The notes under the pieces were generated by a model that was not told where the DNA came from, did no database searches, and saw nothing but the letters and a program-made list of their open reading frames with translations. Positions 26,311 to 35,070 of a DNA stretch of 64,000 bases are shown in pieces (the first letter of the stretch is position 1; the number at the start of each line of letters is the position of its first letter). Source of the stretch: Acetobacteraceae bacterium H6797. GTDB lineage: Bacteria > Pseudomonadota > Alphaproteobacteria > Acetobacterales > Acetobacteraceae. The DNA lies in contig JADFCQ010000006.1 in NCBI GenBank assembly GCA_015223225.1, positions 62,001 through 126,000 on the forward strand. The letters run 5' to 3'. A program made the translations under genes and the position numbers.

Positions 26311-28821
26311 ATGAGCCAGGCGTCGCGCCTGTTTCGTTTCGGGCAATTCGGCCTCGCCCTGCCGCAGCGGCTCCTGACCCATGACGGCAAACCCGTGCGC
26401 CTCGGCGGGCGCGCGATGGAAATCCTCGTCGCGCTGCTCGAGCAGGCCGGGGAACTCGTGCCGCGCGACGCCCTTTTCGCGCGCGTCTGGCCCGATACGG
26501 TCGTCGATGAGAGTGCGCTGCGCGTGCATCTCTCCGCGCTGCGCAAGGCCTTGCAGGAAGGCGGGCTCGACGGCGCGATCGTCAACGAATCAGGCCGCGG
26601 CTATCGTTTCGTCGCGCCGCTGCTGGGCGCGGAGAAGCCCGCGCCGGTCGCCGCGCCGGCCGCTCAGCCCGCGGCGCATCATTTGCCGACCGGGCTCGGC
26701 CGCATCGTTGGGCGCGAGGAGACGGTCGAGGCGCTGGGCGAGCAATTGCCCAGCCGGCGCTTCCTCAGCATTGTCGGCCCCGGCGGCATCGGCAAGACGA
26801 CCGTTGCTATCGCAATCGCGCGGCATGTGAGGGTCGGCGGGGCGGTGAGTTTCATCGACTTCGCCCCGATCGGCGATCAGGCCCTCGTGCCCTCCGCCGT
26901 CGCCGCCGCCCTGGGCGTGCCGGTGACGGGGACTGACCCGGTGCCGGATATCGCGGCCTTCCTCGGCGGCGCGCCGGCCCTGCTCCTGCTCGATAATTGC
27001 GAACATATCCTCGATGCGGCGGCGAGCCTCGCCGAGCGCCTGCTGGGGGCCTGCCCCAACCTCATGCTGCTGGTCACGAGCCGGGAGCCGCTGCGCGCCG
27101 AGGGTGAGTGGGTGCATCGCCTGCCCGCGCTGCAGGTGCCCGCTCCGGGGCAGGTGCTGACGCCCGAGGAAGCCCTAGGCTTCTCCGCGCTGCGCCTCTT
27201 CGCCGATCGCGCCAGCGCGGTGCGGGGCGATTTCGCCATCACGGAGGGTAATGTCCAGGCGTTGGCCGATATTTGCCGGCGGCTCGACGGCATTCCCCTG
27301 GCCATCGAATTCGCCGCCGTGCGTGTCGACATTCTCGATCTGCCGACGCTCGCCGCGCGGCTCGACGACCGCTTCCGGCTGCTCACCAAGGGCCGGCGCA
27401 CGGCGCTGATGCGGCATCAGACTCTGCGGGCGACGCTCGATTGGAGCTACGACCTGCTCGACGAGACGGCCAAGCTCGTACTGCGGCGGATCGCTCTGTT
27501 CCGCGCTGGATTCGACATGGAATCCGTTCTTCCCGTCGCGGCCTTCGGCGCGGTAGACGAGGTCGCGGCCTTTGACGCCATGACCGATCTCGTCGCCAAA
27601 TCCATGGTGGTGAGCGACATGTCGAGCGGCCGGGCCCAATTCCGCCTGCTCGACACCACACGCTATTACGGGCTGGAGAAGCTGGCCGAGACGCCCGATG
27701 CGCGCGAGGCGCGGCGGCGCCATGCCATTTTCTGCCGCGACCTCATCGCCGACCCCGCCGCTGCCTGGGAGGGCAAGGCACCCCGCGAATGGATCGGCGT
27801 GCATAGCCGCCGCATCGACGATATCCGCGCGGCCATCGCCTGGGCCTTCGGCCCGGAGGGCGATCTGGCTCTGGGCATGGAACTGGTGATGGCCTCGGCC
27901 TATCTCTGGTTCCACCTTTCCCTGCCCAACGAATTCCTGGGCATGGCCGAGGCCGCGATCCGCGCTGCAGAGGGCACGCCGCTGGCCAATTCACCCGCCC
28001 AAGCGGAGGTGTTGGCCGCTTATGGCCATGCGCTCTGGCACGCGCGCGGCCCCGTTCCCGCCATGGCCGAGGCTTTCGCCACCGCCGTCCGAGTCGCTCG
28101 GGAGCAGGGAGACCTGCCGCTCGAGCTGCGCGCTTCCTGGGGCATTTGGGCGCAGCGGATTCTCGAAGGACTCTATGAACAGTCCCTCGCCGATGCGGAG
28201 GCCTTCCAGGCCATGATCGGCAGCGTCGAGGCGCTCAGCAACGAGCAGACCGGCCGCCATATGCTGGCGCTGAGCTATCATTTCATGGGCGACCATGTGC
28301 GGGGCAGGGCGCTGATCGACGAGGTCATCGCCCGCGACCAGGACCCGCAGCGCGCCAATCACGCCAATCACGCCCAGGTCGATGGGCGCGTGGCTGCCCA
28401 TTCGCTGCTCATGCGGCTGCAATGGTTCGGCGGCGAGCGGGAGGCAGCGCTCCGCCTGGCCCGCGAGAACGCGGCCGAGACCCTCGCCCTCGATCACGAC
28501 CTCACCCTTTGCTACGGGCTCGCCATCGGCTCCATCCCTGTCCTGCTCTGGGCGGGGGAGCGGGAGGAGGCGGCACTGCTTGCCGCCCGGCTCCGTTACC
28601 GCACGCGTTTGCTGGGCCTCCGGCATTGGGAGATCTGGGCCGAGGGCGTGGAGGATTGGCTGGCTGGGCGGGACAGGGCCCCGGCCGATGCCTCCCTGAT
28701 GCAGCTCGAATTCTTCGCATCGCTCGGCAGCGAGGCCGGGGCGACCCGGCTCATCGAGGCCGGCAGGCTGGAGGCGCGCTCCTGGATGCAGGCCGAATTG
28801 CGCCGGCGCCTGGGCGTATGA
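26311..28821 (+). CDS. Winged-helix transcriptional regulator with NB-ARC/STAND-type ATPase domain
   Basis: 836-aa AfsR-like regulator. Residues 5-103 are an OmpR-type winged helix (LFRFGQFGLALPQRL through NESGRGYRFVAPL). A STAND ATPase follows with Walker A GPGGIGKT (156-163), Walker-B-like LLLLDNCEHI, TSREPLRAEGE, and DGIPLAIEFAA. The C-terminal half is helical, TPR-like. Such proteins couple ligand sensing to DNA binding. ATG 26311 starts the conserved MSQASRLFRF; longer in-frame extensions enter the promoter region. The likely target is the divergent hydrolase operon. Confidence 0.87.
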   Translation: MSQASRLFRFGQFGLALPQRLLTHDGKPVRLGGRAMEILVALLEQAGELVPRDALFARVWPDTVVDESALRVHLSALRKALQEGGLDGAIVNESGRGYRFVAPLLGAEKPAPVAAPAAQPAAHHLPTGLGRIVGREETVEALGEQLPSRRFLSIVGPGGIGKTTVAIAIARHVRVGGAVSFIDFAPIGDQALVPSAVAAALGVPVTGTDPVPDIAAFLGGAPALLLLDNCEHILDAAASLAERLLGACPNLMLLVTSREPLRAEGEWVHRLPALQVPAPGQVLTPEEALGFSALRLFADRASAVRGDFAITEGNVQALADICRRLDGIPLAIEFAAVRVDILDLPTLAARLDDRFRLLTKGRRTALMRHQTLRATLDWSYDLLDETAKLVLRRIALFRAGFDMESVLPVAAFGAVDEVAAFDAMTDLVAKSMVVSDMSSGRAQFRLLDTTRYYGLEKLAETPDAREARRRHAIFCRDLIADPAAAWEGKAPREWIGVHSRRIDDIRAAIAWAFGPEGDLALGMELVMASAYLWFHLSLPNEFLGMAEAAIRAAEGTPLANSPAQAEVLAAYGHALWHARGPVPAMAEAFATAVRVAREQGDLPLELRASWGIWAQRILEGLYEQSLADAEAFQAMIGSVEALSNEQTGRHMLALSYHFMGDHVRGRALIDEVIARDQDPQRANHANHAQVDGRVAAHSLLMRLQWFGGEREAALRLARENAAETLALDHDLTLCYGLAIGSIPVLLWAGEREEAALLAARLRYRTRLLGLRHWEIWAEGVEDWLAGRDRAPADASLMQLEFFASLGSEAGATRLIEAGRLEARSWMQAELRRRLGV

Positions 28822-28955
28822 AGGCGTTAAGCGGCCTTGGGGGCCGGCGTTTAACGATACTTCACAACCCATAACTCACGCGTGGCGCGCCGCCGGGGGC
28901 ACAAAATGGTCATCGGGAAGCCAATTCCCGGCCACCATCGCCCAAAAGGCCCCAC

Positions 28956-29492
28956 ATGTCGCATTCTCTCGCGCCTGCCGCCGCCAACCCCATCATCCTC
29001 CCCGAGCCCCTGGCGCGGCTCCTGGAAGAGGCCGGGAAGACCGTCGACCGCGATAGCGAGGCCGCGTGGCTCTTCCTCGACCAGGCCGCGGCAATGCTGC
29101 GCCGCTCCGCCGAGCCGGCGCCCCAGCCTCCCGCGGCCGGCGGCCTAGCCCCCTGGCAGATCCAGCGGGTGCGCCGCCATGTGGAGGAGAACCTGGAGCA
29201 TAGCCTGCCCGTCGAAGAACTGGCTGCGCTCGTCCGCCTCAGCCGCCGGCATTTCGACCGGGCCTTCAGCCAGAGCTTCGGCCTTTCGCCCCATGCCTAT
29301 GTGACGGAGCGCCGCATTGCCCGGGCGCGGCACCTGATCCTGACGACGGAACTCTCCCTTTCCGAGATCGCCCTGGAATGCGGCGCGGCCGACCAGGCCC
29401 ATCTGACCCGCCTTTTCCGCCGCGCCGTGGGCGTGAGCCCGGGCCGCTGGCGCCGCGAACAGGCCGGCGCCGCCGCCATGGCCGGCCTGTGA
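28956..29492 (+). CDS. AraC-family transcriptional regulator
   Basis: 178-aa regulator: a ~65-residue N-terminal segment without a recognised sensor fold, then the double helix-turn-helix from about residue 66 (PWQIQRVRRHVEENLEHSLP; LSRRHFDRAFSQSFGLSPHA; ALECGAADQAHLTRLFRRAV). The lack of a cupin ligand domain makes it a minimal AraC type. Its TGA shares one base with the ATG of the next gene, so the two are translationally coupled. A GC-rich imperfect hairpin lies just upstream, at about 28825-28855. Confidence 0.88.
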   Translation: MSHSLAPAAANPIILPEPLARLLEEAGKTVDRDSEAAWLFLDQAAAMLRRSAEPAPQPPAAGGLAPWQIQRVRRHVEENLEHSLPVEELAALVRLSRRHFDRAFSQSFGLSPHAYVTERRIARARHLILTTELSLSEIALECGAADQAHLTRLFRRAVGVSPGRWRREQAGAAAMAGL

Positions 29493-30172
29493 TGAGGGAG
29501 CCGCTTCTCAGCCTCGGCCATGACCTGCCACTGCTGCACCCCGAAATTCAGGATGCGCTGGACCGCGTGATGGCCGGCGAGGCGCCGGCTTGGCAACTTG
29601 CCGAGCCGCCTCCGGTCATCCATCGCCGCCTGCCGCAGCTCGATCTGCTGCTGCCGGAGGGTGAGGGGGCTCCCGCCATTCTCTTCCTGGCGGGCGTGCC
29701 GGCCGATCCGGCGCGGCTGCATGTCGCGGCCGAACTGGCCTTCGCAAGCGGGGCCGCCGTGCTCTTGCCCGGCGATATCGCGCCGCTCGAGGCCCTTCGC
29801 CTCGCCGCCGAACAGGGCGTGGATGTGGCGCGCTGGGGTTTGCTGGGCGAGGGAAAAGGCACGGGCGAGGCGCTCGGCCTGGTGCTGGCCCGGCCGGCAC
29901 CGCTGGCCCTGGCCCTGCTCTGCCCGGATGGCGGACGCCTCGTCGCGGGCGTGAACTGGCCGCCGATCCTTTTAATCCTAGCGGAGCCGGGCGTGCAGGG
30001 GGACGAACTGGCCCGCCATCTGATGCGCGCCAGCGCCCCGGTGACGGCGCTGCGTTATCTCGGTGCGCCTGACGGCTTCGCGACCGACCCGGCCATGGCG
30101 GGCTGCGGGCCGGGGCGTCAGGCCATGGCGCAGGTCGCCGCGCTGATGCGCGAGGAACTGGCCAGGGCCTGA
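29492..30172 (+). CDS. Degenerate alpha/beta-hydrolase-like protein (esterase fold, catalytic residues lost)
   Basis: 226-aa protein I cannot assign firmly. Its layout follows the acetyl-esterase/HSL family: hydrophobic strand AILFLAGV where the oxyanion HGGG belongs, WGLLGEGKGTGEALGL where GDSAGG is expected, and LRYLGAPDGFATDP where the HGF histidine is expected. The nucleophile Ser and catalytic His are replaced, so it is probably non-catalytic, perhaps ligand-binding. Translational coupling to the AraC gene suggests it may act as the missing sensor. Its 3' end is 9 bp from the convergent permease. Confidence 0.5.
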   Translation: MREPLLSLGHDLPLLHPEIQDALDRVMAGEAPAWQLAEPPPVIHRRLPQLDLLLPEGEGAPAILFLAGVPADPARLHVAAELAFASGAAVLLPGDIAPLEALRLAAEQGVDVARWGLLGEGKGTGEALGLVLARPAPLALALLCPDGGRLVAGVNWPPILLILAEPGVQGDELARHLMRASAPVTALRYLGAPDGFATDPAMAGCGPGRQAMAQVAALMREELARA

Positions 30173-30181
30173 CCCGGCGGC

Positions 30182-31567
30182 TCAGAAGCTGCCGACGGTC
30201 GAGCCGAGCACGATGACGAGCACCAGCACGGCAACCGGGATCGCCAGGTTCACCACGAAAATGTCCTTGTAGGACTGGCGATGCGTGAGGCCGGTGATGG
30301 TGAGCAGCGAGATCACCGCGCCATTATGCGGCAGGCTGTCGAAGCCGCCCGAGGCGAGGGCGGCGATGCGGTGCATCAGCTCCGGGTTGATGCCCAGTTC
30401 CGCCGCGCGCTGCATATAGGTCGCGCCCAGCGTATCGAGCGCGATGGAGAGGCCGCCGGAGGCCGAGCCCGTGATGCCCGCCAGTGCATTCACCGCGATG
30501 GCCAGCGAAACCGTGGGCGTATCCGGCGCGATGAAGAGTACGGCGTCGCGGATGATGGCGAAGGCCGCGAGAGAGGCGATGACGGCGCCATAGCCCACTT
30601 CGCTGGCCGTGTTGAAGATCGGCAGCATGGAGCCGAAAGCGCCCTCGTTCAGCGTCTTCTGCGCATCGCGGAGATAGTGGCGCATCGGCAGCAGCACGGT
30701 GAGCACGGCGCCGACCAGCGCAATGACCAGCGCCCAGGTGCCGATGACGGTCGCCGGCGCGACATTCCCGTAGATCTGCTGAGACAGATAGGAGAGATCC
30801 ATCTTCGGGAAGATCAGTAGCGAGAAGAGCGCGTTCAGCGCGATCACCACCACGATCGGGGCGATGGCCAGGGCGAAGCCGGGGCGCTCGCCTTCTTCGA
30901 AACTCGGCAGGTCTTCCTTGTGCTCCCCATAGCCTTCGCCCGCGGCGGCGGCCTTGGCGTGGCGCCAATTCAGATAGGCGACACCGCCGAAGAGCATCAG
31001 CAGGCCGGCCATCAGGCCGAGCCCCGGTGCTGCGAAGGTGGTGGTGCCGAAGAAGCGCGTCGGGATCGCGTTCTGGATCGCCGGCGTGCCGGGGAAGGCG
31101 GTCATGGTGAAGGTGAAACTGCCGAGCGCGATGGCGCCCGCGATCAGCCGCTTCGGGATTTTCGCTTCCTTGAAGAGCGCGGCCGCGATCGGATAGATCG
31201 CGAAGGCCACGACAAAAAGCGAGACGCCGCCATAGGTCAGCACGCCGCAGGCGAGTGTTACGGCCAGGATGGCGTGTTTCGCGCCCAGGCGCTTGATGAT
31301 GCTCTGCGCGATGGTCGTCGAGGCACCGCTATCGGCCATCAATTTGCCGAAGACGGCGCCGAGCATGAAGATGGGGAAGAACAGCACGACATAGCGGCCG
31401 AGGCTGGTCATGAAGATCTGCGTATAGGTCGCCATGACCGGCCCGCCCTGCGCCAGAAGCACGGCGAGGGCCGCCATCAGCGGCGCCAGGATCAGGACAG
31501 TGACGCCTCGATAGGCGAAATACATCAGCCCCGCGAGCGACAGGATGGTCGCGATAATACCAATCAA
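30182..31567 (-). CDS. GntP-family permease
   Basis: 461-aa transporter with about 12-14 hydrophobic helices: IFMLGAVFGKLMADSGASTT, TYGGVSLFVVAFAIYPIA, ITGSASGGLSIALDTLGATY and GGFDSLPHNGAVISLLTITG are GntP family features. Members import gluconate and other hydroxy acids with protons. Start is TTG 31567 with AAGGAG 7 nt upstream; RBS and start lie in a small hairpin (see 31566-31580). It follows the SDR gene after a 147-bp gap containing a strong palindrome. Confidence 0.88.
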   Translation of the reverse strand: MIGIIATILSLAGLMYFAYRGVTVLILAPLMAALAVLLAQGGPVMATYTQIFMTSLGRYVVLFFPIFMLGAVFGKLMADSGASTTIAQSIIKRLGAKHAILAVTLACGVLTYGGVSLFVVAFAIYPIAAALFKEAKIPKRLIAGAIALGSFTFTMTAFPGTPAIQNAIPTRFFGTTTFAAPGLGLMAGLLMLFGGVAYLNWRHAKAAAAGEGYGEHKEDLPSFEEGERPGFALAIAPIVVVIALNALFSLLIFPKMDLSYLSQQIYGNVAPATVIGTWALVIALVGAVLTVLLPMRHYLRDAQKTLNEGAFGSMLPIFNTASEVGYGAVIASLAAFAIIRDAVLFIAPDTPTVSLAIAVNALAGITGSASGGLSIALDTLGATYMQRAAELGINPELMHRIAALASGGFDSLPHNGAVISLLTITGLTHRQSYKDIFVVNLAIPVAVLVLVIVLGSTVGSF

Positions 31568-31580
31568 GGAGTTTCTCCTT
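31566..31580 (-). promoter_or_regulatory. Hairpin sequestering the permease RBS
   Basis: On the minus strand AAGGAG-AAA-CTCCTT is a perfect 6-bp stem with a 3-nt loop. The left arm is the Shine-Dalgarno sequence of the GntP gene and the right arm runs into its TTG start codon, so folding would hide both. Confidence 0.4.
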
Positions 31581-31630
31581 ACAGGTGACGATGCCTCGCC
31601 GGGGCGAAGCGGTCACGTGTTTGCTTCGTG

Positions 31631-31654
31631 CCGCGCCGGTTCGAACCGGCGCGG
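31631..31654. terminator. 24-bp perfect palindrome downstream of the SDR gene, probable terminator or operator
   Basis: Half-site CCGCGCCGGTTC followed by its exact reverse complement. It lies 60 nt past the stop of the leftward SDR gene and 64 nt before the permease. As RNA it forms a very stable stem, but there is no U-tract. It may end or attenuate transcription between dehydrogenases and permease. Confidence 0.4.
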
Positions 31655-31714
31655 TGCGGGCGCTTCAACTCCCAGTCGTGGGCCTCTATCGGCCTTCTTG
31701 TGATGAGGCGGCGC

Positions 31715-32482
31715 TCAATCCGCCGTCCAACCGCCATCGACCAGCATGGCCGAGCCGGTCATCAGCGCCGAGGCATCGGAGGCGAGGAAAAGCACGGCGC
31801 CCATGAGATCCTCCACCTGGCCCAGGCGGCCGAGCTTGATCTTCGAGAGAACGCTGTTCCTGAAAGCCTCGTTCTCGAAGAAGGGCTTGGTCAGCGGCGT
31901 TTCGATGAAGGTGGGGCCGATGGAATTCACGCGAATGCCATGCGGCGCGAGGTCGATGGCCATGGCCTTAGTCATCCCCTCCATCCCGTGCTTGGTCATG
32001 CAATAGACGGTGCGATTCGCGCCGCCGACATGGCCCATTTGCGACGACATCTGAATGATCGAGCCTGGCAGCCCCACTGTGATCAGCCGCTTCGCGACGG
32101 CCTGGGCGACGAAGAAGGCGGCGCGCAGGTTGAGGCCGCTGACCACGTCGAAATCCTCGACGGTGACGTCGGCGAAATGCTTCGGCCGATTGGTGCCGGC
32201 ATTGTTCACCAGGACCTGATAGGGCTCGCGGGCGTCGAGCGCCGCCGCGACGGCGGCGGGGTCATTCACGTCCAGGCTCAGCGTATCGGCACTGCCGCCC
32301 TTGGCGCGGATGGCCTCGGCCACCTCACCGATCTCGCCCGCGCTTCGCGCCAGCAGCGTGACATGCGCACCCGCCTCGGCCAGGGCCGCGGCGGCGGCGA
32401 GGCCGATGCCGCGCCCGGCGCCCGTCACCAGCGCGCGGCGGCCATCGAGGCGGAAGCTCGGGGTATTGGGAAGAGCGATCAC
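31715..32482 (-). CDS. SDR family oxidoreductase
   Basis: 255-aa classical short-chain dehydrogenase: ALVTGAGRGIGLA cofactor motif (residues 17-29), LVNNAG, Ser146/147 in IIQMSSQMG and Tyr160-x3-Lys164 in VYCMTKHG; ends MLVDGGWTAD. Substrate probably a polyol or hydroxy acid, from its place with a GntP permease, a gulonate-dehydrogenase-like enzyme and a HisD-like dehydrogenase. Overlaps the upstream gene by 4 bp. Confidence 0.88.
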   Translation of the reverse strand: MIALPNTPSFRLDGRRALVTGAGRGIGLAAAAALAEAGAHVTLLARSAGEIGEVAEAIRAKGGSADTLSLDVNDPAAVAAALDAREPYQVLVNNAGTNRPKHFADVTVEDFDVVSGLNLRAAFFVAQAVAKRLITVGLPGSIIQMSSQMGHVGGANRTVYCMTKHGMEGMTKAMAIDLAPHGIRVNSIGPTFIETPLTKPFFENEAFRNSVLSKIKLGRLGQVEDLMGAVLFLASDASALMTGSAMLVDGGWTAD

Positions 32483-33426
32483 GCGTCTTTCTCCTGGCGC
32501 ATTTCCTTCATATGCTTCGCCAGCGCCATCAGCCGCCGGTCACGCCAGGCGCGGCGGTCGGCGAGCTTGTCAGCGGGCAGGAATTCGCGGCGCTGCGCTT
32601 CGAGTTTGCCGATGAGCGCTTCATCCCACAGGCGATGCTCCGCCGTGGAGGCGGCGATGTTGCGATAGAGCGGGCCGAGGCGGCGCGCGTAATCGGCAAT
32701 GCCGCCGGGCGCGTTGAGATCGATTGTCTCGAAAGGCCCCATGAAGGCCCAACGCAGGCCGAGCCCCTGGGACATGGTGGTGTCGAGATCCTGCGCGGTG
32801 CAGATGCCCTCCTCGACGAGGCGCCACGCCTCCATGAGCAGCACGCCCTGCAGGCGATTGAGGATGAAGCCCTCGACTTCCCGCGTCGCCTCGACCGGGG
32901 CCTGACCCACGCGCTCCATGAGTGCCCGCACGGCCTTCACCGTTTCCGGTGCCGTCCAGGGCGCGGGCACCAGCTCGACGATGGGCGCGAGATAGGGCGG
33001 GTTCACCGGATGGGCGACGAGGCAGCGCGATTTGCAGGCGATATGGTCGGTATAGAGCGAGGCCGGAATGCCGGAGGAGGAACTGCCGACCATCGTCTCG
33101 GGGCCGATGACGGCATCGATCTCCGCGAAAAGCGGGCGCTTGACGTCCACGCGCTCCAGCACGCTTTCCTGCGCATAGAGCGCGCCGCGCAATGCCTCGG
33201 CGAGGCTCGGCGCAACGCTGATGCGGCCCATGACCGTCGCCGGTGCGTCATCGAGCAGGCCATAGGTCGCGAGCTCTTCGAGCTGGCCCGCGATCAGGGC
33301 TTTCGCGCGCTCGGCGGCACCTTCCGCGCTGTCATAGAGCGAGACCTCGCAGCCGCCGCGGGCAAAGACGATGGCCCATCCGCTGCCGACCAGCCCCGTG
33401 CCGATAATCGCGATCTTATCAGTCAT
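32479..33426 (-). CDS. 3-hydroxyacyl-CoA-dehydrogenase-family protein (L-gulonate 3-dehydrogenase / L-carnitine dehydrogenase-like)
   Basis: 315-aa NAD-dependent dehydrogenase: IAIIGTGLVGSGWAIVFARG (GxGxxG at 9-16), GSSSSGIP, and catalytic His139 in the HPVNPPYLAPIVELVP block typical of the lambda-crystallin/L-gulonate-3-dehydrogenase branch rather than FadB. The single-domain length fits that branch. ATG 33426 was chosen for AAGGATGG 9 nt upstream; ATG 33435 (MGNMTDK) is an alternative. Follows the HisD-like gene after 253 bp and precedes the SDR with a 4-bp overlap. Confidence 0.85.
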   Translation of the reverse strand: MTDKIAIIGTGLVGSGWAIVFARGGCEVSLYDSAEGAAERAKALIAGQLEELATYGLLDDAPATVMGRISVAPSLAEALRGALYAQESVLERVDVKRPLFAEIDAVIGPETMVGSSSSGIPASLYTDHIACKSRCLVAHPVNPPYLAPIVELVPAPWTAPETVKAVRALMERVGQAPVEATREVEGFILNRLQGVLLMEAWRLVEEGICTAQDLDTTMSQGLGLRWAFMGPFETIDLNAPGGIADYARRLGPLYRNIAASTAEHRLWDEALIGKLEAQRREFLPADKLADRRAWRDRRLMALAKHMKEMRQEKDA

Positions 33427-33646
33427 ATTGCCCATCCTTGGCGAAGGCGCATGCGCCAGCTTCTGCCCCGGCATCATGGGGCATCGCACGTTTCCATTGT
33501 CCCGCAGCGTTGCTTGGGCGTCGTTCCCGCGGCGCTGCAACGTTCTGGAATGCGCTTGTCGCCGCGCATTCTATTGGCCGGAAGCCTGTCCGGATTTTAA
33601 CCTTTGCGACCGGCGATGCAACCGCCCAGGAAATCACGAAGGGCGA

Positions 33647-33672
33647 GAGCCCGGCCATCTCTGGCCGGGCTC
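33647..33672 (-). terminator. Strong hairpin after the HisD-like gene
   Basis: Ten-base perfect stem GAGCCCGGCC (33647-33656) / GGCCGGGCTC (33663-33672), 6-nt loop, beginning 8 nt past the stop codon of the HisD-like gene. No U-tract on either strand, so it may be partial attenuation or an mRNA 3'-end stabiliser. The rest of the 253-bp gap holds a smaller inverted repeat, TGCCCC/GGGGCA, at about 33465-33485. Confidence 0.5.
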
Positions 33673-33679
33673 CACCGCA

Positions 33680-34987
33680 TCACTCCGCTGCCGCACCGTA
33701 GGGAATGTTCTTCCCGCCATAACGGCGAACGCGGATATTCGCCTGCTCGCCATGGCCGACGAAGCCTTCGAGCGCGCAGAGACGCGAGCAATACTCGCCG
33801 ATCATCGCGGAAGCCTCATCCGTCATCACCTTCTGATAGGTGCAGGTCTTGAGGAACTTCCCGACCCAGAGGCCGCCCGTATAGCGCGCGGCCTTCTTCG
33901 TCGGCAGCGTGTGGTTCGTGCCGATGACCTTGTCGCCATAAGCGACATTCGTGCGCGGCCCAAGGAAGAGCGCGCCGTAATTCGTCATGTTCTTCAGGAA
34001 ATAGTCCGGATCGCGCGTCATCACCTGCACATGCTCGGAGGCGATCTGGTCGGCGATCTGCACCATCTCCTCTTCGCTCTCGGCAACGATGACCTCGCCA
34101 TAGACCTCCCAGGCCTTCCGCGCGATTTCCGCCGTGGGCAGGATGCCGAGCAGGCGCTCGACCTGCGCCATGGCGTCGCGGGCGAGCTTCTCCGAATTGG
34201 TGAGCAGCACCGCCGGACTATCCGGCCCATGCTCGGCCTGACCGAGGAGATCGGTCGCGCAAAGCTCGCCATCTACGCTGTCATCGGCGATGACGAGCGT
34301 TTCCGTCGGGCCGGCGAAAAGGTCGATGCCAACGCGGCCGAAAAGCTGGCGCTTGGCCTCGGCGACGAAGGCATTGCCCGGGCCGATCAGCATATCGACC
34401 GGCTTCATGCTGGCCGTGCCGAGCGCCATGGCGCCCACCGCCTGGATACCGCCTAGGCAATAGATCTCATCGGCGCCCGCCATATGCTGCGCGGCCACGA
34501 TGGCCGGCGCGGGCTTGCCCTGGAAGGGCGGCGCGCAGGTGACGACGCGCGGCACGCCCGCCACCTTGGCGGTGATCACCGACATATGCGCCGAGGCGAG
34601 CAGCGGATACTTACCGCCCGGCACGTAGCAGCCTGCCGAGTTGATCGGGATGTTCTTATGCCCGAGAATCACGCCCGGCAGCGTCTCGACCTCGACATCC
34701 TTCAAGGCGGCGCGCTGATGCTGGGCGAAATTGCGCACCTGCTTCTGAGCGAATTCGATGTCCTTCAGGTCGCGGTCGGTCAACTGGTCGAGGCAGGCCT
34801 GGATCTCGGCATCCGTCAGTCGGTAATCCTCACGGTCCCACTTGTCGAACTTGACGGAGAGCTCGCGGACGGCCGCGTCGCCCCGTGCCTCGATATCCGC
34901 CAGGATGCCCTCGACCGTCTCGCGGACCTGCTTGTCCGCGCCCTTGACGGCCTCGATGTCGCGCCCGCGCTTCAGCCATTTGGCCAT
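33680..34987 (-). CDS. Histidinol-dehydrogenase-family protein, probably catabolic (HpsN-like)
   Basis: 435-aa member of the HisD superfamily, four-electron NAD-dependent zinc dehydrogenases (alcohol to acid). Metal-ligand regions are kept: [15 protein letters not shown] (Gln, His), ASEHVQV (Glu-His catalytic pair), [13 protein letters not shown] (Asp) and EGFVGHGEQ (His). MAKWLKRG and the [15 protein letters not shown] region differ from biosynthetic HisD and resemble sulfopropanediol 3-dehydrogenase-type paralogues. No his genes are nearby; context is a catabolic operon with a GntP permease. ATG 34987 is preceded by GGGAGGA. Confidence 0.85.
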   Translation of the reverse strand: MAKWLKRGRDIEAVKGADKQVRETVEGILADIEARGDAAVRELSVKFDKWDREDYRLTDAEIQACLDQLTDRDLKDIEFAQKQVRNFAQHQRAALKDVEVETLPGVILGHKNIPINSAGCYVPGGKYPLLASAHMSVITAKVAGVPRVVTCAPPFQGKPAPAIVAAQHMAGADEIYCLGGIQAVGAMALGTASMKPVDMLIGPGNAFVAEAKRQLFGRVGIDLFAGPTETLVIADDSVDGELCATDLLGQAEHGPDSPAVLLTNSEKLARDAMAQVERLLGILPTAEIARKAWEVYGEVIVAESEEEMVQIADQIASEHVQVMTRDPDYFLKNMTNYGALFLGPRTNVAYGDKVIGTNHTLPTKKAARYTGGLWVGKFLKTCTYQKVMTDEASAMIGEYCSRLCALEGFVGHGEQANIRVRRYGGKNIPYGAAAE

Positions 34988-35020
34988 GACCCGTCCTCCC
35001 ATTGCTTCTGGACACCATCA

Positions 35021-35036
35021 TTGCATACGTATGCAA
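35021..35036. promoter_or_regulatory. 16-bp perfect palindromic operator upstream of the HisD-like operon
   Basis: TTGCATACGTATGCAA, 34 bp ahead of the ATG of the HisD-like gene. The form (TNGTATACNA-like core) suits a GntR-family, FCD-type repressor. No regulator gene adjoins, so the cognate protein is either the GntR at 47.2 kb or lies outside the window. Confidence 0.6.
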
Positions 35037-35070
35037 GGCACCTGTCAAGCGGGGCCGTGGGCAGTGCGGC

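Noticed and set aside
31631-31654. GGTTCGAACC resembling a tRNA T-arm
   Set aside because: No acceptor stem, D-arm or anticodon arm fits around it; it is the centre of a 24-bp palindrome.
33680-34987. Histidine biosynthesis hisD
   Set aside because: No other his genes; the sequence and the neighbours (GntP permease, SDR, gulonate-dehydrogenase-like) fit a catabolic paralogue better. Not formally excluded without the rest of the genome.
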